Positions 7,208-18,060 of a stretch of 64,000 bases of DNA are shown piece by piece; position 1 is the first letter of the stretch; every line of letters begins with the position of its first letter. The notes beneath the pieces were generated by a model. It did not search any database. It was given only the letters and a program-made list of their open reading frames with translations, and was not told the origin of the DNA. Both the position numbers and the translations under genes were made by a program. This DNA comes from WHSW01 sp963781265 (GTDB taxonomy: Bacteria; Actinomycetota; Thermoleophilia; Solirubrobacterales; 70-9): NCBI GenBank assembly GCA_963781265.1, contig CAWAFH010000012.1, positions 124,001-188,000 of the forward strand, given 5' to 3'.

Positions 7208-9649
7208 ATGAGCGCCGTCCTCTATCGACTCGGGCACTTCTGCGTCCGACACCACCGCGCGGTGCTCGCCGTGTGGGCGGTGATCTTCATCGGCCTGATC
7301 GCCCTGACCGCGGTGATCGGCAAGCCCACCAACTCGAACGTCACCCTCGACGGCACCGGGTCGACCGAGGCGACCAACCTGCTGGCCGACAAGCTTCCGA
7401 AGGATCAGAACGGGACCGTGCCGATCGTCCTCGTCGCGAAGTCGGGCACGCTCGACAAGGGCGCCAACGCGAAGGCGGTCAAGGCGACGACCAAGTCCCT
7501 GGCAAACCAGGAGGACGTCATCAAGGCCGTCAGCCCGCTCTCGAGCAAGGGCTCCGACGCGCTCTCGAAGGACAAGACGATCGGGTACATCTCGGTCACC
7601 CTGAGCGAGGGGCCTGACAGCCTGAGCGTCGACGAGGCGGAGGCGGTCTTCGACGCCACCCAACCGGCGTCTGACGCAGGGCTCGAGGTCTCGGCCGGCG
7701 GCTATCTGGGCCAGCAGCTCTCGAAGCCGGCGACCGAGTCGAGCGAGGCCATCGGGCTCACGATGGCGATCATCATCCTCCTGTTCACGTTCGGGACCGC
7801 GGTGGCGATGTCGCTGCCGATCGCCACCGCGATCGTCTCGGTCGGCATCGGGCTCTCGCTCATCGGCCTGCTCGGCCACCTGACCGACGTCTCGCCCGTC
7901 GCGCCGACGCTCGGGACGATGATCGGGCTCGGCGTCGGGATCGACTACTCCCTGTTCATCGTCAAGCGCTACCGAGAACGATTGGCCGACGGCTACGAGC
8001 CAAGCGAGGCGATCGCCCGCTCGGTCGCCACGTCCGGGAGCGCCGTCGTGTTCGCGGGCAGCACGGTGGTGATCGCGCTGCTCTCGCTGATCCTGGCCAG
8101 AATCCCGGTCGTCACCTCGCTCGGCATCTCGGCGGCGCTGGTCGTCCTGGTCGCGGTTTGCGCGGCGGTCACCTTCCTGCCGGCCCTGCTCGCCGTGATC
8201 GGGCGTGGGATCGACCGGGGCAAGGTCCCGTTCGGCGGTGCGAAGGCCGACGACGGGCGCCCGCACGGCTGGGCCCGCTGGGCCGAGGGTGTGGCCAATC
8301 ATCCATGGGTGGCGATGATCGCCTCGGTCCTCATCCTCGTTGTCCTGTCGCTGCCGCTGTTCGACCTGAAGCTCGGCCAGGAGGACGTCGGCCAGTTGCC
8401 CGAGGACACGACGGCCCGCCAGGCGTACGACGCGCTGCGCGAGGGCTTCGGCGACGGGGCGAACGGCCCGTTCCTGATCGCGGTGAAGCTCAACCCGCCG
8501 GCCCACAACGACCAGAAGAAGCTCAACAAGCTCAACGACCAGATCGCGGCCCAGCAGCAGCAGGCCGAGGATCAGGTCAATGCCCAGGCGACCCAGATCG
8601 CCAACCAGCTGATCGCCGAGGGGGTGCCGCCGGATCAAGCGCAGGAGGAGGCCACCCAACAGGCCGAGGCGCAGGCGCCCCAGCAGAGCCAGGCCCAGCA
8701 GCAGCAGACCGCCGAGCAGAAGAAGTACCTGAAGTCGACCGCGTCCGACCCTCGCCTGGTGAAGCTCGAGAACAAGATCTCGAAGGCGGACGGGATCCAC
8801 GAGGTGTCGCAGGCAAAGGTCTCCAAGGACGGCACCGGGGCGGTGTTCAACGTCACTCCGAAGTCGGCGCCGTCGGCTTACAAGACCCAGGACGACGTCC
8901 GCGAGCTGCGCGACACGACGATCCCGGAGGCGACCAAGGGGACCGGCCTGACCGCCTACGTCGGGGGCACCACCGCCGCCTACATCGACCTCGCCGACCG
9001 GATCTCCGACAAGCTCGTCTCGGTGATCGCGATCGTGGTCGCGCTCTCGTTCCTGCTCTTGATGCTCGCCTTCCGCTCGCTGCTGGTCCCGCTGACCGCA
9101 GCGCTGATGAACCTGCTCAGCGTGTGCGCCGCGTACGGGGTGCTGACCGCGATCTTCGAGAAGGGCTGGGGGTCGAGCCTGATCGGGCTCGACCACGCGA
9201 TCCCGGTCGAGAGCTTCGTGCCGCTGCTGATGTTCGCGATCCTGTTCGGCCTCTCGATGGACTACCAGGTGTTCCTGCTCAGCCGCGTGCACGAGCACTT
9301 CGTCGAGTCGCGCGACAACCGGGAGGCGGTGATCGACGGGCTCGCCTCGAGCGCCCGCGTGATCACCTCGGCGGCGCTGATCATGGTCAGCGTCTTCGCG
9401 AGCTTCATCCTCAACGGCGACCCGACCGTGAAGCAGTTCGGGGTCGGGCTCGCGGTCGCGATCGCGGTGGACGCGACGATCGTCCGCTGCCTGCTCGTCC
9501 CCGCGACGATGATCCTGGTCGGCGAGCGCAACTGGTACTTCCCGAAGACGCTCGAGCGGATCCTGCCGCGGGTCGGGCTCGAGAGCGAGGACTCGCTGCC
9601 GGCGCCGGCACCCTCGCGCACCGAGCTCGCCCCCTCGCGGGCCGAGTAG
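7208..9649 (+). CDS. MMPL family RND-type transporter
   Basis: An 813-residue membrane protein with the two-fold repeat of MMPL/RND exporters. TM1 lies after RLGHFCVRHHRAVLAVWAV. An extracytoplasmic loop is followed by five TM segments with the signature GLGVGIDYSLFIVKRYRE, then the second half ends with ILFGLSMDYQVFLLSRVHEHF. The Asp-Tyr pairs (DYSLF and DYQVF) are the conserved proton-relay positions. The second periplasmic loop contains a Gln/Ala-rich stretch (about residues 445-505) that is probably coiled coil. It likely exports a lipid or hydrophobic compound. The convergent neighbour is an LmeA-like protein. Confidence 0.92.
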   Translation: MSAVLYRLGHFCVRHHRAVLAVWAVIFIGLIALTAVIGKPTNSNVTLDGTGSTEATNLLADKLPKDQNGTVPIVLVAKSGTLDKGANAKAVKATTKSLANQEDVIKAVSPLSSKGSDALSKDKTIGYISVTLSEGPDSLSVDEAEAVFDATQPASDAGLEVSAGGYLGQQLSKPATESSEAIGLTMAIIILLFTFGTAVAMSLPIATAIVSVGIGLSLIGLLGHLTDVSPVAPTLGTMIGLGVGIDYSLFIVKRYRERLADGYEPSEAIARSVATSGSAVVFAGSTVVIALLSLILARIPVVTSLGISAALVVLVAVCAAVTFLPALLAVIGRGIDRGKVPFGGAKADDGRPHGWARWAEGVANHPWVAMIASVLILVVLSLPLFDLKLGQEDVGQLPEDTTARQAYDALREGFGDGANGPFLIAVKLNPPAHNDQKKLNKLNDQIAAQQQQAEDQVNAQATQIANQLIAEGVPPDQAQEEATQQAEAQAPQQSQAQQQQTAEQKKYLKSTASDPRLVKLENKISKADGIHEVSQAKVSKDGTGAVFNVTPKSAPSAYKTQDDVRELRDTTIPEATKGTGLTAYVGGTTAAYIDLADRISDKLVSVIAIVVALSFLLLMLAFRSLLVPLTAALMNLLSVCAAYGVLTAIFEKGWGSSLIGLDHAIPVESFVPLLMFAILFGLSMDYQVFLLSRVHEHFVESRDNREAVIDGLASSARVITSAALIMVSVFASFILNGDPTVKQFGVGLAVAIAVDATIVRCLLVPATMILVGERNWYFPKTLERILPRVGLESEDSLPAPAPSRTELAPSRAE

Positions 9650-9655
9650 CAGGCC

Positions 9656-10276
9656 TCAGAGCTTGACGACGATCGCCGCGGTCAGCAGCTCGGCGAGCGA
9701 GCCGGCCGGCACCCCGGCGACGGTGCCGCCGCCCGAGACGACCTGGATCCGGCCGTCCTCGGAGGTCAGCTCCATGTCGAGGGCGACCGGGATCTCGATG
9801 TTGGTGTCGATGCCGAAGAGCCCGAGCACCTGCCCGGCCAGCCCGCCGCCGGGGAGGTCGAGGCCCTCGACGCCGAAGTCGACGAGCGCGGTCGGCGTCG
9901 TCGTCGCGTCGGTGGTCAGCGTGTAGGGGCCCTCGCCGTTGCGGCTGAGGTCGAACTCGGTGACCTCGAACGGCCCCGCGGTCGAGTTGGAGATCGAGAC
10001 GTCGACGATCGAGAAGCCGTCGAGGCGGTCGAAGACCCGCTCGTCGCGGTCGAGGCCCAGATCGAGATCGCGCGCCTCGACCTCGAAGCGCTCGCCGTCG
10101 CCGAACAGGAGCCGCGCCGCCGGCAACGCCCCGAGCGTCACGTCCGCCGTCCCGCCGCCCTCGGTGAGCCGGTTCTCGACCTTGCGCTCGCCGATGCTCG
10201 GGATCAGGATCTGGCTCGTGACGAGCAAGAACACGACCACCGCCGCGGCGGTCAGACCCCATCGAGAGCGCGACAT
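9656..10276 (-). CDS. DUF2993 (LmeA-like) lipid-binding protein
   Basis: A 206-residue protein with an N-terminal membrane anchor (about 8-28) followed by IPSIGERKVENRLTEGG and a beta-rich domain typical of DUF2993. Mycobacterial LmeA of this family binds phospholipid in the periplasm and is tied to cell-envelope lipid metabolism. The gene ends seven bases from the MMPL gene in a convergent arrangement, so the two may share a role, though not a promoter. Its start is 18 bases from the divergent membrane-protein start at 10295. Confidence 0.82.
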   Translation of the reverse strand: MSRSRWGLTAAAVVVFLLVTSQILIPSIGERKVENRLTEGGGTADVTLGALPAARLLFGDGERFEVEARDLDLGLDRDERVFDRLDGFSIVDVSISNSTAGPFEVTEFDLSRNGEGPYTLTTDATTTPTALVDFGVEGLDLPGGGLAGQVLGLFGIDTNIEIPVALDMELTSEDGRIQVVSGGGTVAGVPAGSLAELLTAAIVVKL

Positions 10277-10294
10277 AGGGGAAGCTTCGCAGGG

Positions 10295-11083
10295 ATGCTG
10301 ATTCCGTCGGCCTCATTCATCTCCGACTTCTGGAACGACCAGCTCGTCGCCCACGACCGTCAGTGGCTGTTCCTGGTGTTGCTCGGGTTCGTCGGCTCGT
10401 TCGGGTTCATCCGCATGAGCACCAGGCTGATGCGCAGCCCGAGGGTCCCGTGGTGGCCCGGGAGCGTCGAGACCGGCGGCGTCCACGTCCACCACCTCGT
10501 GTTCGGGATCGTGCTGATGATGATCGCCGGCTCGATCAGCTTCGCCGGCTTCGCGACCAACCCGATCTACGAGATCTGCGCGGTCTGCTTCGGGATCGGC
10601 GCCGGGCTGACGATCGACGAGTACGCCCTGTGGGTGCACCTCGACGACGTCTACTGGGCGGAGGAGGGGAGGCGGTCGATCGACGCGACCGTGATCGCGA
10701 CCGCGGCGCTCCTGCTCGTCCTGCTCGGGGTGCGCCCGTTCGAGTTCGACGGCGGCTCCGCCGGCGCGGTGATCGCGAGCATCGGGCTGCTGCTCTTCCA
10801 TTTCTGCGAGGTCGCGATCTGCTTTCTCAAGCACCGCACGCTGCACGGGACGATCGGCTTCCTGATCCCGTTCATCGCCCTCTACGGGGCCTGCCGGATC
10901 GGCAAGCCCGACTCGGCCTGGGCCCGCCGCTTCTACGGCGAGCGCAATCCGCGAAAGCAGGCGAAGGCCGAGCACCGCTTCCGGCCCGACCGTCGCACGG
11001 AGCGGTTCAAGGAATGGATGCGCACGCTGATCGGCGGCTCGACCGAGAGCGACTATCTGGCAAAGATCGGCGACCACGATTAG
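10295..11083 (+). CDS. Conserved integral membrane protein
   Basis: A 262-residue protein with about six membrane segments. It has polar conserved-looking motifs between them: GGVHVHHLVFGIVLM, then GLTIDEYALWVHLDDVYW, and HFCEVAICFLKHRTLHGTIG. The His cluster and the DE/DD pairs facing the membrane resemble a metal or quinone site, but I know of no assigned function. The C-terminal tail is basic and cytoplasmic (RNPRKQAKAEHRFRPDRR). It diverges from the DUF2993 gene. Confidence 0.8.
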   Translation: MLIPSASFISDFWNDQLVAHDRQWLFLVLLGFVGSFGFIRMSTRLMRSPRVPWWPGSVETGGVHVHHLVFGIVLMMIAGSISFAGFATNPIYEICAVCFGIGAGLTIDEYALWVHLDDVYWAEEGRRSIDATVIATAALLLVLLGVRPFEFDGGSAGAVIASIGLLLFHFCEVAICFLKHRTLHGTIGFLIPFIALYGACRIGKPDSAWARRFYGERNPRKQAKAEHRFRPDRRTERFKEWMRTLIGGSTESDYLAKIGDHD

Positions 11084-11129
11084 CCCCCGGGATCAAGGCC
11101 CCGCAGGTGTTCGAGGTCCTCAACCGCGA

Positions 11130-11876
11130 CTACACGCTCGCGGTCTGCGCGCTGCTCGGGTAGCGCTCGCGCAGGCCGAGGAAGAGGATCACCGCGACCA
11201 GGGCGTAGGGCGGCGAGCTGATCAGGTCGGCGACGACCGCGGCGACCCACTCGGCCAGCCAGCCGTGCCCGAGCCCGGCGATCGAGACCGACTCGCCGGC
11301 GCTCGCGAGCGCCTCGCCGAGCAGGATCACCGGCAGGACCAGCCCGCAGACGAGCCAGAAGCGCTCGCGGACCAGCTCGCGGCTGCGGCGAAAGGCCGCG
11401 ACCACGCCGCGGCCCTCGACCTCGACCGCGGGCGCGACGAGCGCAAACCAGACCATGAACACGAAGCCGGGGATGATGAGCACGATGAACCCGGCGACGA
11501 CGATGGCGATCCAGAGCAGGTCGACGGCGATCAGGCGCCAGATCGGCAGATGGCGGAGGATGTCGCGGATCGAGTCCGAGCCGCCATCGCGATCGGCGAG
11601 CACCATCGACGAGACGATCCCGGCGTAGACGACCTCGCCGAGCAGCGCTCCGGCCGCGTGCCCGGCCGCCGCGGCGATCAGCGCCGCGATGAACCCCGGG
11701 TCGAACTCGGCGTCCGCCTCCTGCAGCGGCTCCTGGACGCGGGCGTCGACGACCTCGAGCAGGCCGACCGGGATGAAGACGATCAGGCCGGTGACCAGCA
11801 GCGTGCGCCGGTGCTCGATCAGGGTGCGCGCCGCGCGCGCGATCACGCCGCGAAAGCTGAGCTCCGGCTCGGTCAC
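11130..11876 (-). CDS. Multi-pass membrane protein
   Basis: A 248-residue protein whose GTG start overlaps the stop of the GH31 gene (GTGA), so it is coupled to that gene. It has about five to six hydrophobic segments. The motif GVVAAFRRSRELVRERFW precedes a membrane segment, as in the partial gene at the window start. The C-terminal segment ends LGLRERYPSS. It belongs to the broad group of actinobacterial membrane proteins with a glycerophosphodiester phosphodiesterase-like membrane domain but without the enzyme part. A longer open frame upstream is a shadow of the glycosidase gene. Confidence 0.75.
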   Translation of the reverse strand: MTEPELSFRGVIARAARTLIEHRRTLLVTGLIVFIPVGLLEVVDARVQEPLQEADAEFDPGFIAALIAAAAGHAAGALLGEVVYAGIVSSMVLADRDGGSDSIRDILRHLPIWRLIAVDLLWIAIVVAGFIVLIIPGFVFMVWFALVAPAVEVEGRGVVAAFRRSRELVRERFWLVCGLVLPVILLGEALASAGESVSIAGLGHGWLAEWVAAVVADLISSPPYALVAVILFLGLRERYPSSAQTASV

Positions 11877-14161
11877 GGCCGCGTTGATCGCGCGGCGCTC
11901 GATCCGGGTGGGTCGAACGGGCGGGCGCCGCACCGGAAGAAGAAGGCGAGCTGGTCGAGCGGGACGTTGATCCGGCGCGAGGCGGGCCCGCGGACGCGGA
12001 CGCCGGTCTGCGGGTCGTGCCAGCAGCCGCGCGGGAAGTAGACGTTGCGCCCGGTCGCGCCCTGCTCGACCACCGGCGCGACCAGCACCTTCGGGCCGAG
12101 CAGCCACTCCTGATCCTGAGCGGCGGCGGTCCGGTCGCCGGGATACGCCAGCCACAGCGGCCGGGTGATCGGCATCCCGGTGCGCTCGGCGCGCTCCCAC
12201 AGCCGCAGGATCAGATCGCGGGCCCGCAGGTGCAGGCGGGCGAGTTGCGCGTAGGCGGCGACCGTCTCGTGGTCGTAGGACCAGGGCGTGTGGGTGCCGG
12301 CCGCGACCGATCCGTGCAGGCGGAACATCGGGGAGAGGGCAGCCCACTCGGCCCAGCGCAAGAAGAGCTCCTTCGTGGTCGGCTGGTACGGGCCCACGTC
12401 GAAGAATCCGCCGATGTCGGTAGTGAAGCCGTAGGCACCGCCGATCGCTCGGTTGAGCATGTCCGTGGTCTGCGACGCCAGGCCCGCCGAGTGCGTCCAA
12501 TCGGTGGTCTCGTCGCCGGGGAAATTGGCGTACTCGTCGCGCGCCGACCCCGGGCTGCCCGAGTAGCCGGTCCGGGTGAAGTAGAAGATCTTGCGGCGCG
12601 GGTGGGCGCGCTCGAAGTCGCGGACGGCCCCCATGGTCGCGCGGTGGTAGAGGACCGGGAGGCGGTTGTGCATCGTCTGCCCGGTGGAGCCGTCGTCGAA
12701 GTGCATGTCGTCGACGACCTGCTCGCCGAAGTCCTGCATGAAGCCGTCGGCGCCGAGCTCGAGCGCCCGGGTGACCCGCGCCTGCCACCAGCGCACGGCC
12801 GCGGGGTCCGTGAAGTCGATCACGGCGCCGTCGGCGTTGAAGTTGGAGGTGAACACGTACGGCGAGCCGTCGGCGTGCGTGGCGACGTAGCCCCGGGCCA
12901 CCGCCTCGTCGTAGGCCGCGGGCGAGTCGGTGCCGATCGTGTCCTTGCCGACGAAGGCGCGGAAGTACAGCATCGGGTGGATCCCGCGCCGCTTCAGCTC
13001 GCCGATCAGCCGCGCGAGGACGTCGTCGTCGAGGAACTGCCAGCCCTCGATCCGGTAGGCGTCGAGCGGCAGCTCGTAGCGGTCGACGTTCGCGAGGTCG
13101 TCGATGATCTCGGCCTCGTGGTGAGCGGGCGTATCGCTCGGGAACTCGACCAGCCGGTCGAGGATCGGGCCGACCGCCCAGCGCGGCGGGACCCGGTGGC
13201 GCCCGGTGATCGCGGTCAGCGCCCCGATCGCCTTCGGCGCCCGTCCGGGGGCGACGAGGTAGCTCAGGCGCGGCCCGAACGACTCGACCTGCCAGGCGTC
13301 CGGACGGTCGGACGCGAGCCGCCAGTCGGAGAGCTCGTCGCGGTCGAGCAGGAAGCCGTAGCCGCGCGAGGAGATGAACGACGACTGCACGTAGTAGGCG
13401 GCGGCCTCGCCGTTGGGAAACAGGTACTCGGGGCCGGTCGGCGAGGTCGCGGTGAGCGCGTCGGCGCTTCCCGAGCTCAGGTTCTCCTGCTGTAGGTAGT
13501 TGTAGAACTCGTTCCCGCGCTGATCGAGCGCGTTGTGGCGCCCGCCGAAGCCGCGAAACGCCTCCTCAGGCGCGCTCGAGAAGCTGTCGAGCATGGTCGC
13601 GACGCCAGCCGGGTCCTGCGGCCGGGCGGTCACCCGCAGCGTCCCGTCCGGGCCCGGGGCGATCCGGGCCACCAGGCGCCGGCCGCTCGGGTCAGAGGTC
13701 GAGAGCACGAGCTCGACCCCGGCTCCGGCCCGCTTTGCGCTCAGGACCTCGCGGGCACCGTAGACGGTGCCGTCGACGGTGACCGAGTCGAGGTTGCCCT
13801 GCCAGATACCCGAGGGGAATTGGGCCACCTGGCGCTCGCCGACCGTGAAGCCGAACGGGGCATAGAGGGTCGGCGGCGCGGGGCCGGCGACCCCGAACTG
13901 GGAGCGGGGAAGAGGCGGGCGGGCGACCGCGCCGGCGCCGTCGCCCGGCAGCTGGGCGAGCACGGTCGCGCCGTTGGCCTTCTGGAAGCGGATGCGCAGC
14001 GGCGCGCGGTCGATCACGGCCCGCGCGCCGGCCGGGGTCGAGACCGTCACTCGGGCGTCGCCGATCCGGACCGCGGCGGCGGTGCCGCGCGGGAGCGTCG
14101 CGCTCGCGAGCACCGCGAGCACGATCAATCCGGTCATCCTCGCGGCTGCGCTACGTTGCAT
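11873..14161 (-). CDS. Secreted GH31 family alpha-glycosidase
   Basis: A 762-residue protein (738 if the internal ATG at 14137, giving MTGLIVLAVLAS, is used). A signal peptide is followed by an N-terminal beta-sandwich and a GH31 barrel. The nucleophile region reads ADGFMQDFGEQV, with Asp in the DFGE motif as in sulfoquinovosidase-type GH31 enzymes. The acid region is TRTGYSGSPG. GGFFDVGPYQPTTKELFLRW and PMFRLHGS match the downstream barrel strands. It should hydrolyse alpha-linked sugars outside the cell. The specificity is not certain, though the DFGE rather than DMNE form hints at sulfoquinovose or similar. It shares an 11-bp divergent gap with the next gene. Confidence 0.87.
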   Translation of the reverse strand: MQRSAAARMTGLIVLAVLASATLPRGTAAAVRIGDARVTVSTPAGARAVIDRAPLRIRFQKANGATVLAQLPGDGAGAVARPPLPRSQFGVAGPAPPTLYAPFGFTVGERQVAQFPSGIWQGNLDSVTVDGTVYGAREVLSAKRAGAGVELVLSTSDPSGRRLVARIAPGPDGTLRVTARPQDPAGVATMLDSFSSAPEEAFRGFGGRHNALDQRGNEFYNYLQQENLSSGSADALTATSPTGPEYLFPNGEAAAYYVQSSFISSRGYGFLLDRDELSDWRLASDRPDAWQVESFGPRLSYLVAPGRAPKAIGALTAITGRHRVPPRWAVGPILDRLVEFPSDTPAHHEAEIIDDLANVDRYELPLDAYRIEGWQFLDDDVLARLIGELKRRGIHPMLYFRAFVGKDTIGTDSPAAYDEAVARGYVATHADGSPYVFTSNFNADGAVIDFTDPAAVRWWQARVTRALELGADGFMQDFGEQVVDDMHFDDGSTGQTMHNRLPVLYHRATMGAVRDFERAHPRRKIFYFTRTGYSGSPGSARDEYANFPGDETTDWTHSAGLASQTTDMLNRAIGGAYGFTTDIGGFFDVGPYQPTTKELFLRWAEWAALSPMFRLHGSVAAGTHTPWSYDHETVAAYAQLARLHLRARDLILRLWERAERTGMPITRPLWLAYPGDRTAAAQDQEWLLGPKVLVAPVVEQGATGRNVYFPRGCWHDPQTGVRVRGPASRRINVPLDQLAFFFRCGARPFDPPGSSAARSTRP

Positions 14162-14172
14162 CGCGCAAGCCT

Positions 14173-15063
14173 ATGGCGGAGGTGCAGACAGGGGAACGGA
14201 GCGCCCGCGTCGGCGAGCTCGAGCTCGTCTACGAGACCTTCGGCGACCCGCGCCATTCCACCGTCCTGCTGATCATGGGGCTCGGGTCGCAGATGATCTA
14301 CTGGCCCGAGGAGCTGTGCGAGCTGCTCGCGGCCGAGCGCTTCGTGATCCGCTTCGACAACCGCGACGCCGGCCGCTCCACGGTGCTCGCCGCACACGGC
14401 CAGCCCGATGTCCGCGCGGTCGCCGGCGGTGCCGCCGAGGCCCCGTATCTGCTCGCGCACATGGCCGCGGACGCGGTCGGCCTGCTCGACGCGCTCGGGG
14501 TCGAACGCGCCCACATCGTCGGCGCCTCGATGGGGGGCATGATCGCCCAGCGCGTCGCGATCGACCATCCCGAGCGGGCGCTCTCGCTCGCCTCGATCAT
14601 GTCGACCACCGGCGACCCGGCCGTCGGCCGCCCGACCCCGGAGGCGCTCGAGATCCTGATGAGCGCGGCGCCGACCGATCGTGACGCGTATCTGAACAGC
14701 ACGGTTGCGGCCCGCGCGGTGCTGGGCTCGCAGCCGCCCGACCACGACCGCACGCGGGCGCTGGCCGAGCGGTCCTTCGACCGGGGCTACCACCCCGACG
14801 GCACGGCGCGCCAGTTCGCCGCGGTCGTCGGCTCGCCCGATCGGACGGCCGAGCTGGCCGGGCTCGACCTGCCGACCGTGGTCATTCACGGACGCGACGA
14901 CCCGCTGATCACGCTCACGGGGGGCGAGGCCACCGCGGCCGCGGTCCCCGGGGCGGAGCTGGTGGTGATCGACGGCATGGGCCACGACCTGCCGCCGTGG
15001 GCGCTGCGACCGATCGCGAGCGCCCTCGTCGCGAGCTTCGAGCGGGCCGAGGCCCTCGCGTAA
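14173..15063 (+). CDS. Alpha/beta hydrolase, first of a tandem pair
   Basis: A 296-residue serine hydrolase. The N-terminal strand ELELVYETFGDP leads to LLIMGLGSQMIYW (oxyanion region), RFDNRDAGRST, and the nucleophile elbow IVGASMGGMIAQ. The acid is in VIHGRDDPLIT and the His in GMGHDLPPWA. The family includes methyl esterases of the aclacinomycin methylesterase type. The neighbouring gene at 15073 is a clear tandem paralogue. Downstream genes encode a flavin monooxygenase and a thioesterase, so esters produced by a Baeyer-Villiger-type reaction are plausible substrates (inference). Confidence 0.88.
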   Translation: MAEVQTGERSARVGELELVYETFGDPRHSTVLLIMGLGSQMIYWPEELCELLAAERFVIRFDNRDAGRSTVLAAHGQPDVRAVAGGAAEAPYLLAHMAADAVGLLDALGVERAHIVGASMGGMIAQRVAIDHPERALSLASIMSTTGDPAVGRPTPEALEILMSAAPTDRDAYLNSTVAARAVLGSQPPDHDRTRALAERSFDRGYHPDGTARQFAAVVGSPDRTAELAGLDLPTVVIHGRDDPLITLTGGEATAAAVPGAELVVIDGMGHDLPPWALRPIASALVASFERAEALA

Positions 15064-15072
15064 CCTGAGCCG

Positions 15073-15974
<902 letters not shown>

Positions 15975-15975
<1 letters not shown>

Positions 15976-17354
15976 TGGCTTACCTGGTCCGCGGGGAGCC
16001 GGCCCCGGCGCGCTCGGAGGGGGCGATCGAGGCCGACCCGTCGCTGCCGCGCGCCTGCGTGATCGGCGCCGGCTCGTGCGGGATCGCCGCGGCGAAGGCG
16101 CTCTACGAGGCGCGCATCGGGTTCGACTGCTTCGAGGCCGGTCCGGTGGTCGGCGGGCTCTGGGTCCTCGACAACCCGAACGGCCGCTCGGGCGCCTACG
16201 AGACCCTGGAGATGAACACGTCGGGGCCGCGGATGTCGTTCTCGGACTTCCCGCTCGACTCGGAGGACTACCCGATGCACGAGCAGGTTCGTGACTACTT
16301 CGAGCGCTACGTCGACCACTTCGGGATCCGCGAGACGATCACCTTCGAGACCACGGTCGAACGCTGCGAGCCGCTTCCCGACGGTCGCTGGGAGGTGACG
16401 ATCAGCGGAGCCGGGGCCGAGGGCGGGACCGAGGTGCGCACCTACGACGCGATCTTCGTCTGCAACGGCCATCACTGGGACCCGAAGCTGCCGGACCCCC
16501 CGTATCCGGGCGAGTTCGACGGGCGCCAGATGCACTCCCATGACTACCGGGAGCCGGGCGAGTTCGCGGGGCACAAGGTCGTCGTGGTCGGCGGCGGCAA
16601 CAGCGGCATGGACATCGCCCGCGACGCGAGCCTGGTCGCCGATGCGACCTACCTGTCCCTGCGCCGCGGGGTCCACGTCCTGAAGAAGCGGCTCGGCCGC
16701 AAGCAGACCCCGATCGACCAGACGCTGGCGCCGCCGTGGCTGCCGTGGTTTCTGAAGCAGAAGGGGTTCGAGGTGATCCGGATGCGCTCCGGCGACGTCT
16801 CGCGCTACGGCCTGCCGAAGCCCGACCACAAGGTCGGCCACGCCCACCCGACGCTGTCCGACGGGATCCACGAACGGCTCGCCGCCGGCGCCGTCACCCC
16901 GAAGCCGGGGATCGCCGAGCTGCGCGGCGACCGCGTCGCGTTCGTGGACGGGACCGAGGCCGAGGCCGACGTGATCGTCTACGCGACCGGCTACCGGGTC
17001 AGCTTCCCGTTCTTCGATCCGGAGGTGATCTCGGCGCCCGGCAACCGCCTCGAGCTCTGGCGGCGCACCTTCGACCCGGATCGCGAGGGCGTCTACTTCA
17101 TCGGCCTCGCGCAGCCGCTCGGCGCGATCATGCCGATGGCCGAGCAGCAGTCGAAGTGGGTCGCGGCCCTGCTTCGCGGCGAGTACTCACTGCCCTCGCC
17201 CGAGCTGATGCGCGACGAGATCGCGCGCGAGCGCGAGGCCCAGGCGAAGCGCTTCTACTCCTCCGACCGTCACACGATGGAGGTGGACTTCGACGAGTGG
17301 ATGGCCGCCTCGGAGCGCGAGCTCGCGGCGGGACGAAAGCGTGTCGCCGGCTGA
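15975..17354 (+). CDS. Flavin-containing monooxygenase
   Basis: A 459-residue FAD/NADPH enzyme. The FAD Rossmann motif is CVIGAGSCGIAA near residue 26. The FMO fingerprint is F-x-G-x-x-x-H-S-x-x-Y, seen as EFDGRQMHSHDYRE. The NADPH Rossmann motif VVVVGGGNSGMDIA follows, then the ATG-type motif VIVYATGYRVSFPF. It oxygenates ketones or soft nucleophiles (N or S). With two coupled esterases upstream and a thioesterase overlapping its end, Baeyer-Villiger-like ketone breakdown is a reasonable hypothesis. The longer frame starting at 15504 is a shadow of the hydrolase gene. Confidence 0.9.
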
Positions 17355-18060
17355 GCTCGTCCCCGAACCCGCGCCCGGGCAGGGGCGCGTCTTCCAGCGC
17401 ACCGTGAGCCCGGGCATCGCCGATGCCTCCGCCACCGGCAGGGTGCGGCTCGATGCGATCGCGCGCTGGCTTCAGGACGTCGCCTACGCCGACGTGATCG
17501 ACGCCGGCTTCGAGCAGCGGGGAGCCTGGATCGTGCGCCGTGCGCGGGTCCTCGTCGAGGCGTTCCCTCAATTCGGCGAGCCGGTCAGCGTGCGCACCTT
17601 CTGCAGCGGGCTGGGGCGCTTCTCGGCGGAGCGGCGAACGGCCATCAGCGGAGCGTCGGGCTCGGTGCAGGCGGCCGCGACCTGGGTTTGGCTGGACGAA
17701 CGCGGCCGCCCGGGCCGCTTCGAGGAGCGCTTCGTCTCGCTGTACTCGGAGAGCGCCGCCGGGCGCGCGGCGCCGACCCGCCTCAGTCATCCCGACCCGC
17801 CGCCCGCCGCCGCGCGCCACCCGTGGACGTTCCGGGCCGCCGACATCGACGTCGCCGGGCATGTCAACAACTCGCACTACTGGGAGCCGCTCGAGGAGGA
17901 GTTCGCGGCCGCACCGCCGCGCGCGATCGACGTCGAGATCGAGCATCACGACGCCGCGCCGGCAGGTCCCGCCGAGGTGGTTCGCGAGGGCGACCGGCTC
18001 TGGGTCTGCGCGCCCGACGGCGCCGTGCACGCCTCGATTCAGGTTCTGACGCGGGCCTGA
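17341..18060 (+). CDS. Acyl-ACP thioesterase-like double hotdog protein
   Basis: A 239-residue protein from GTG, overlapping the monooxygenase gene by 14 bases. Two hotdog units are visible. The first contains RLDAIARWLQDVAYADVIDAG. The second contains the acyl-ACP thioesterase signature DIDVAGHVNNSHYWEPLEEE, with the conserved Asp and the HVNN/YW positions. It would release fatty acids from acyl-ACP or hydrolyse acyl-CoA. The last 22 bases overlap the convergent patatin gene. Confidence 0.85.
   Translation: MSPAELVPEPAPGQGRVFQRTVSPGIADASATGRVRLDAIARWLQDVAYADVIDAGFEQRGAWIVRRARVLVEAFPQFGEPVSVRTFCSGLGRFSAERRTAISGASGSVQAAATWVWLDERGRPGRFEERFVSLYSESAAGRAAPTRLSHPDPPPAAARHPWTFRAADIDVAGHVNNSHYWEPLEEEFAAAPPRAIDVEIEHHDAAPAGPAEVVREGDRLWVCAPDGAVHASIQVLTRA

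Noticed and set aside
6821..9298. 825-codon minus-strand frame opposite the MMPL gene
   Set aside because: Its composition is dominated by Asp/Arg/His/Gln repeats typical of antisense frames; the MMPL reading has full family motifs.
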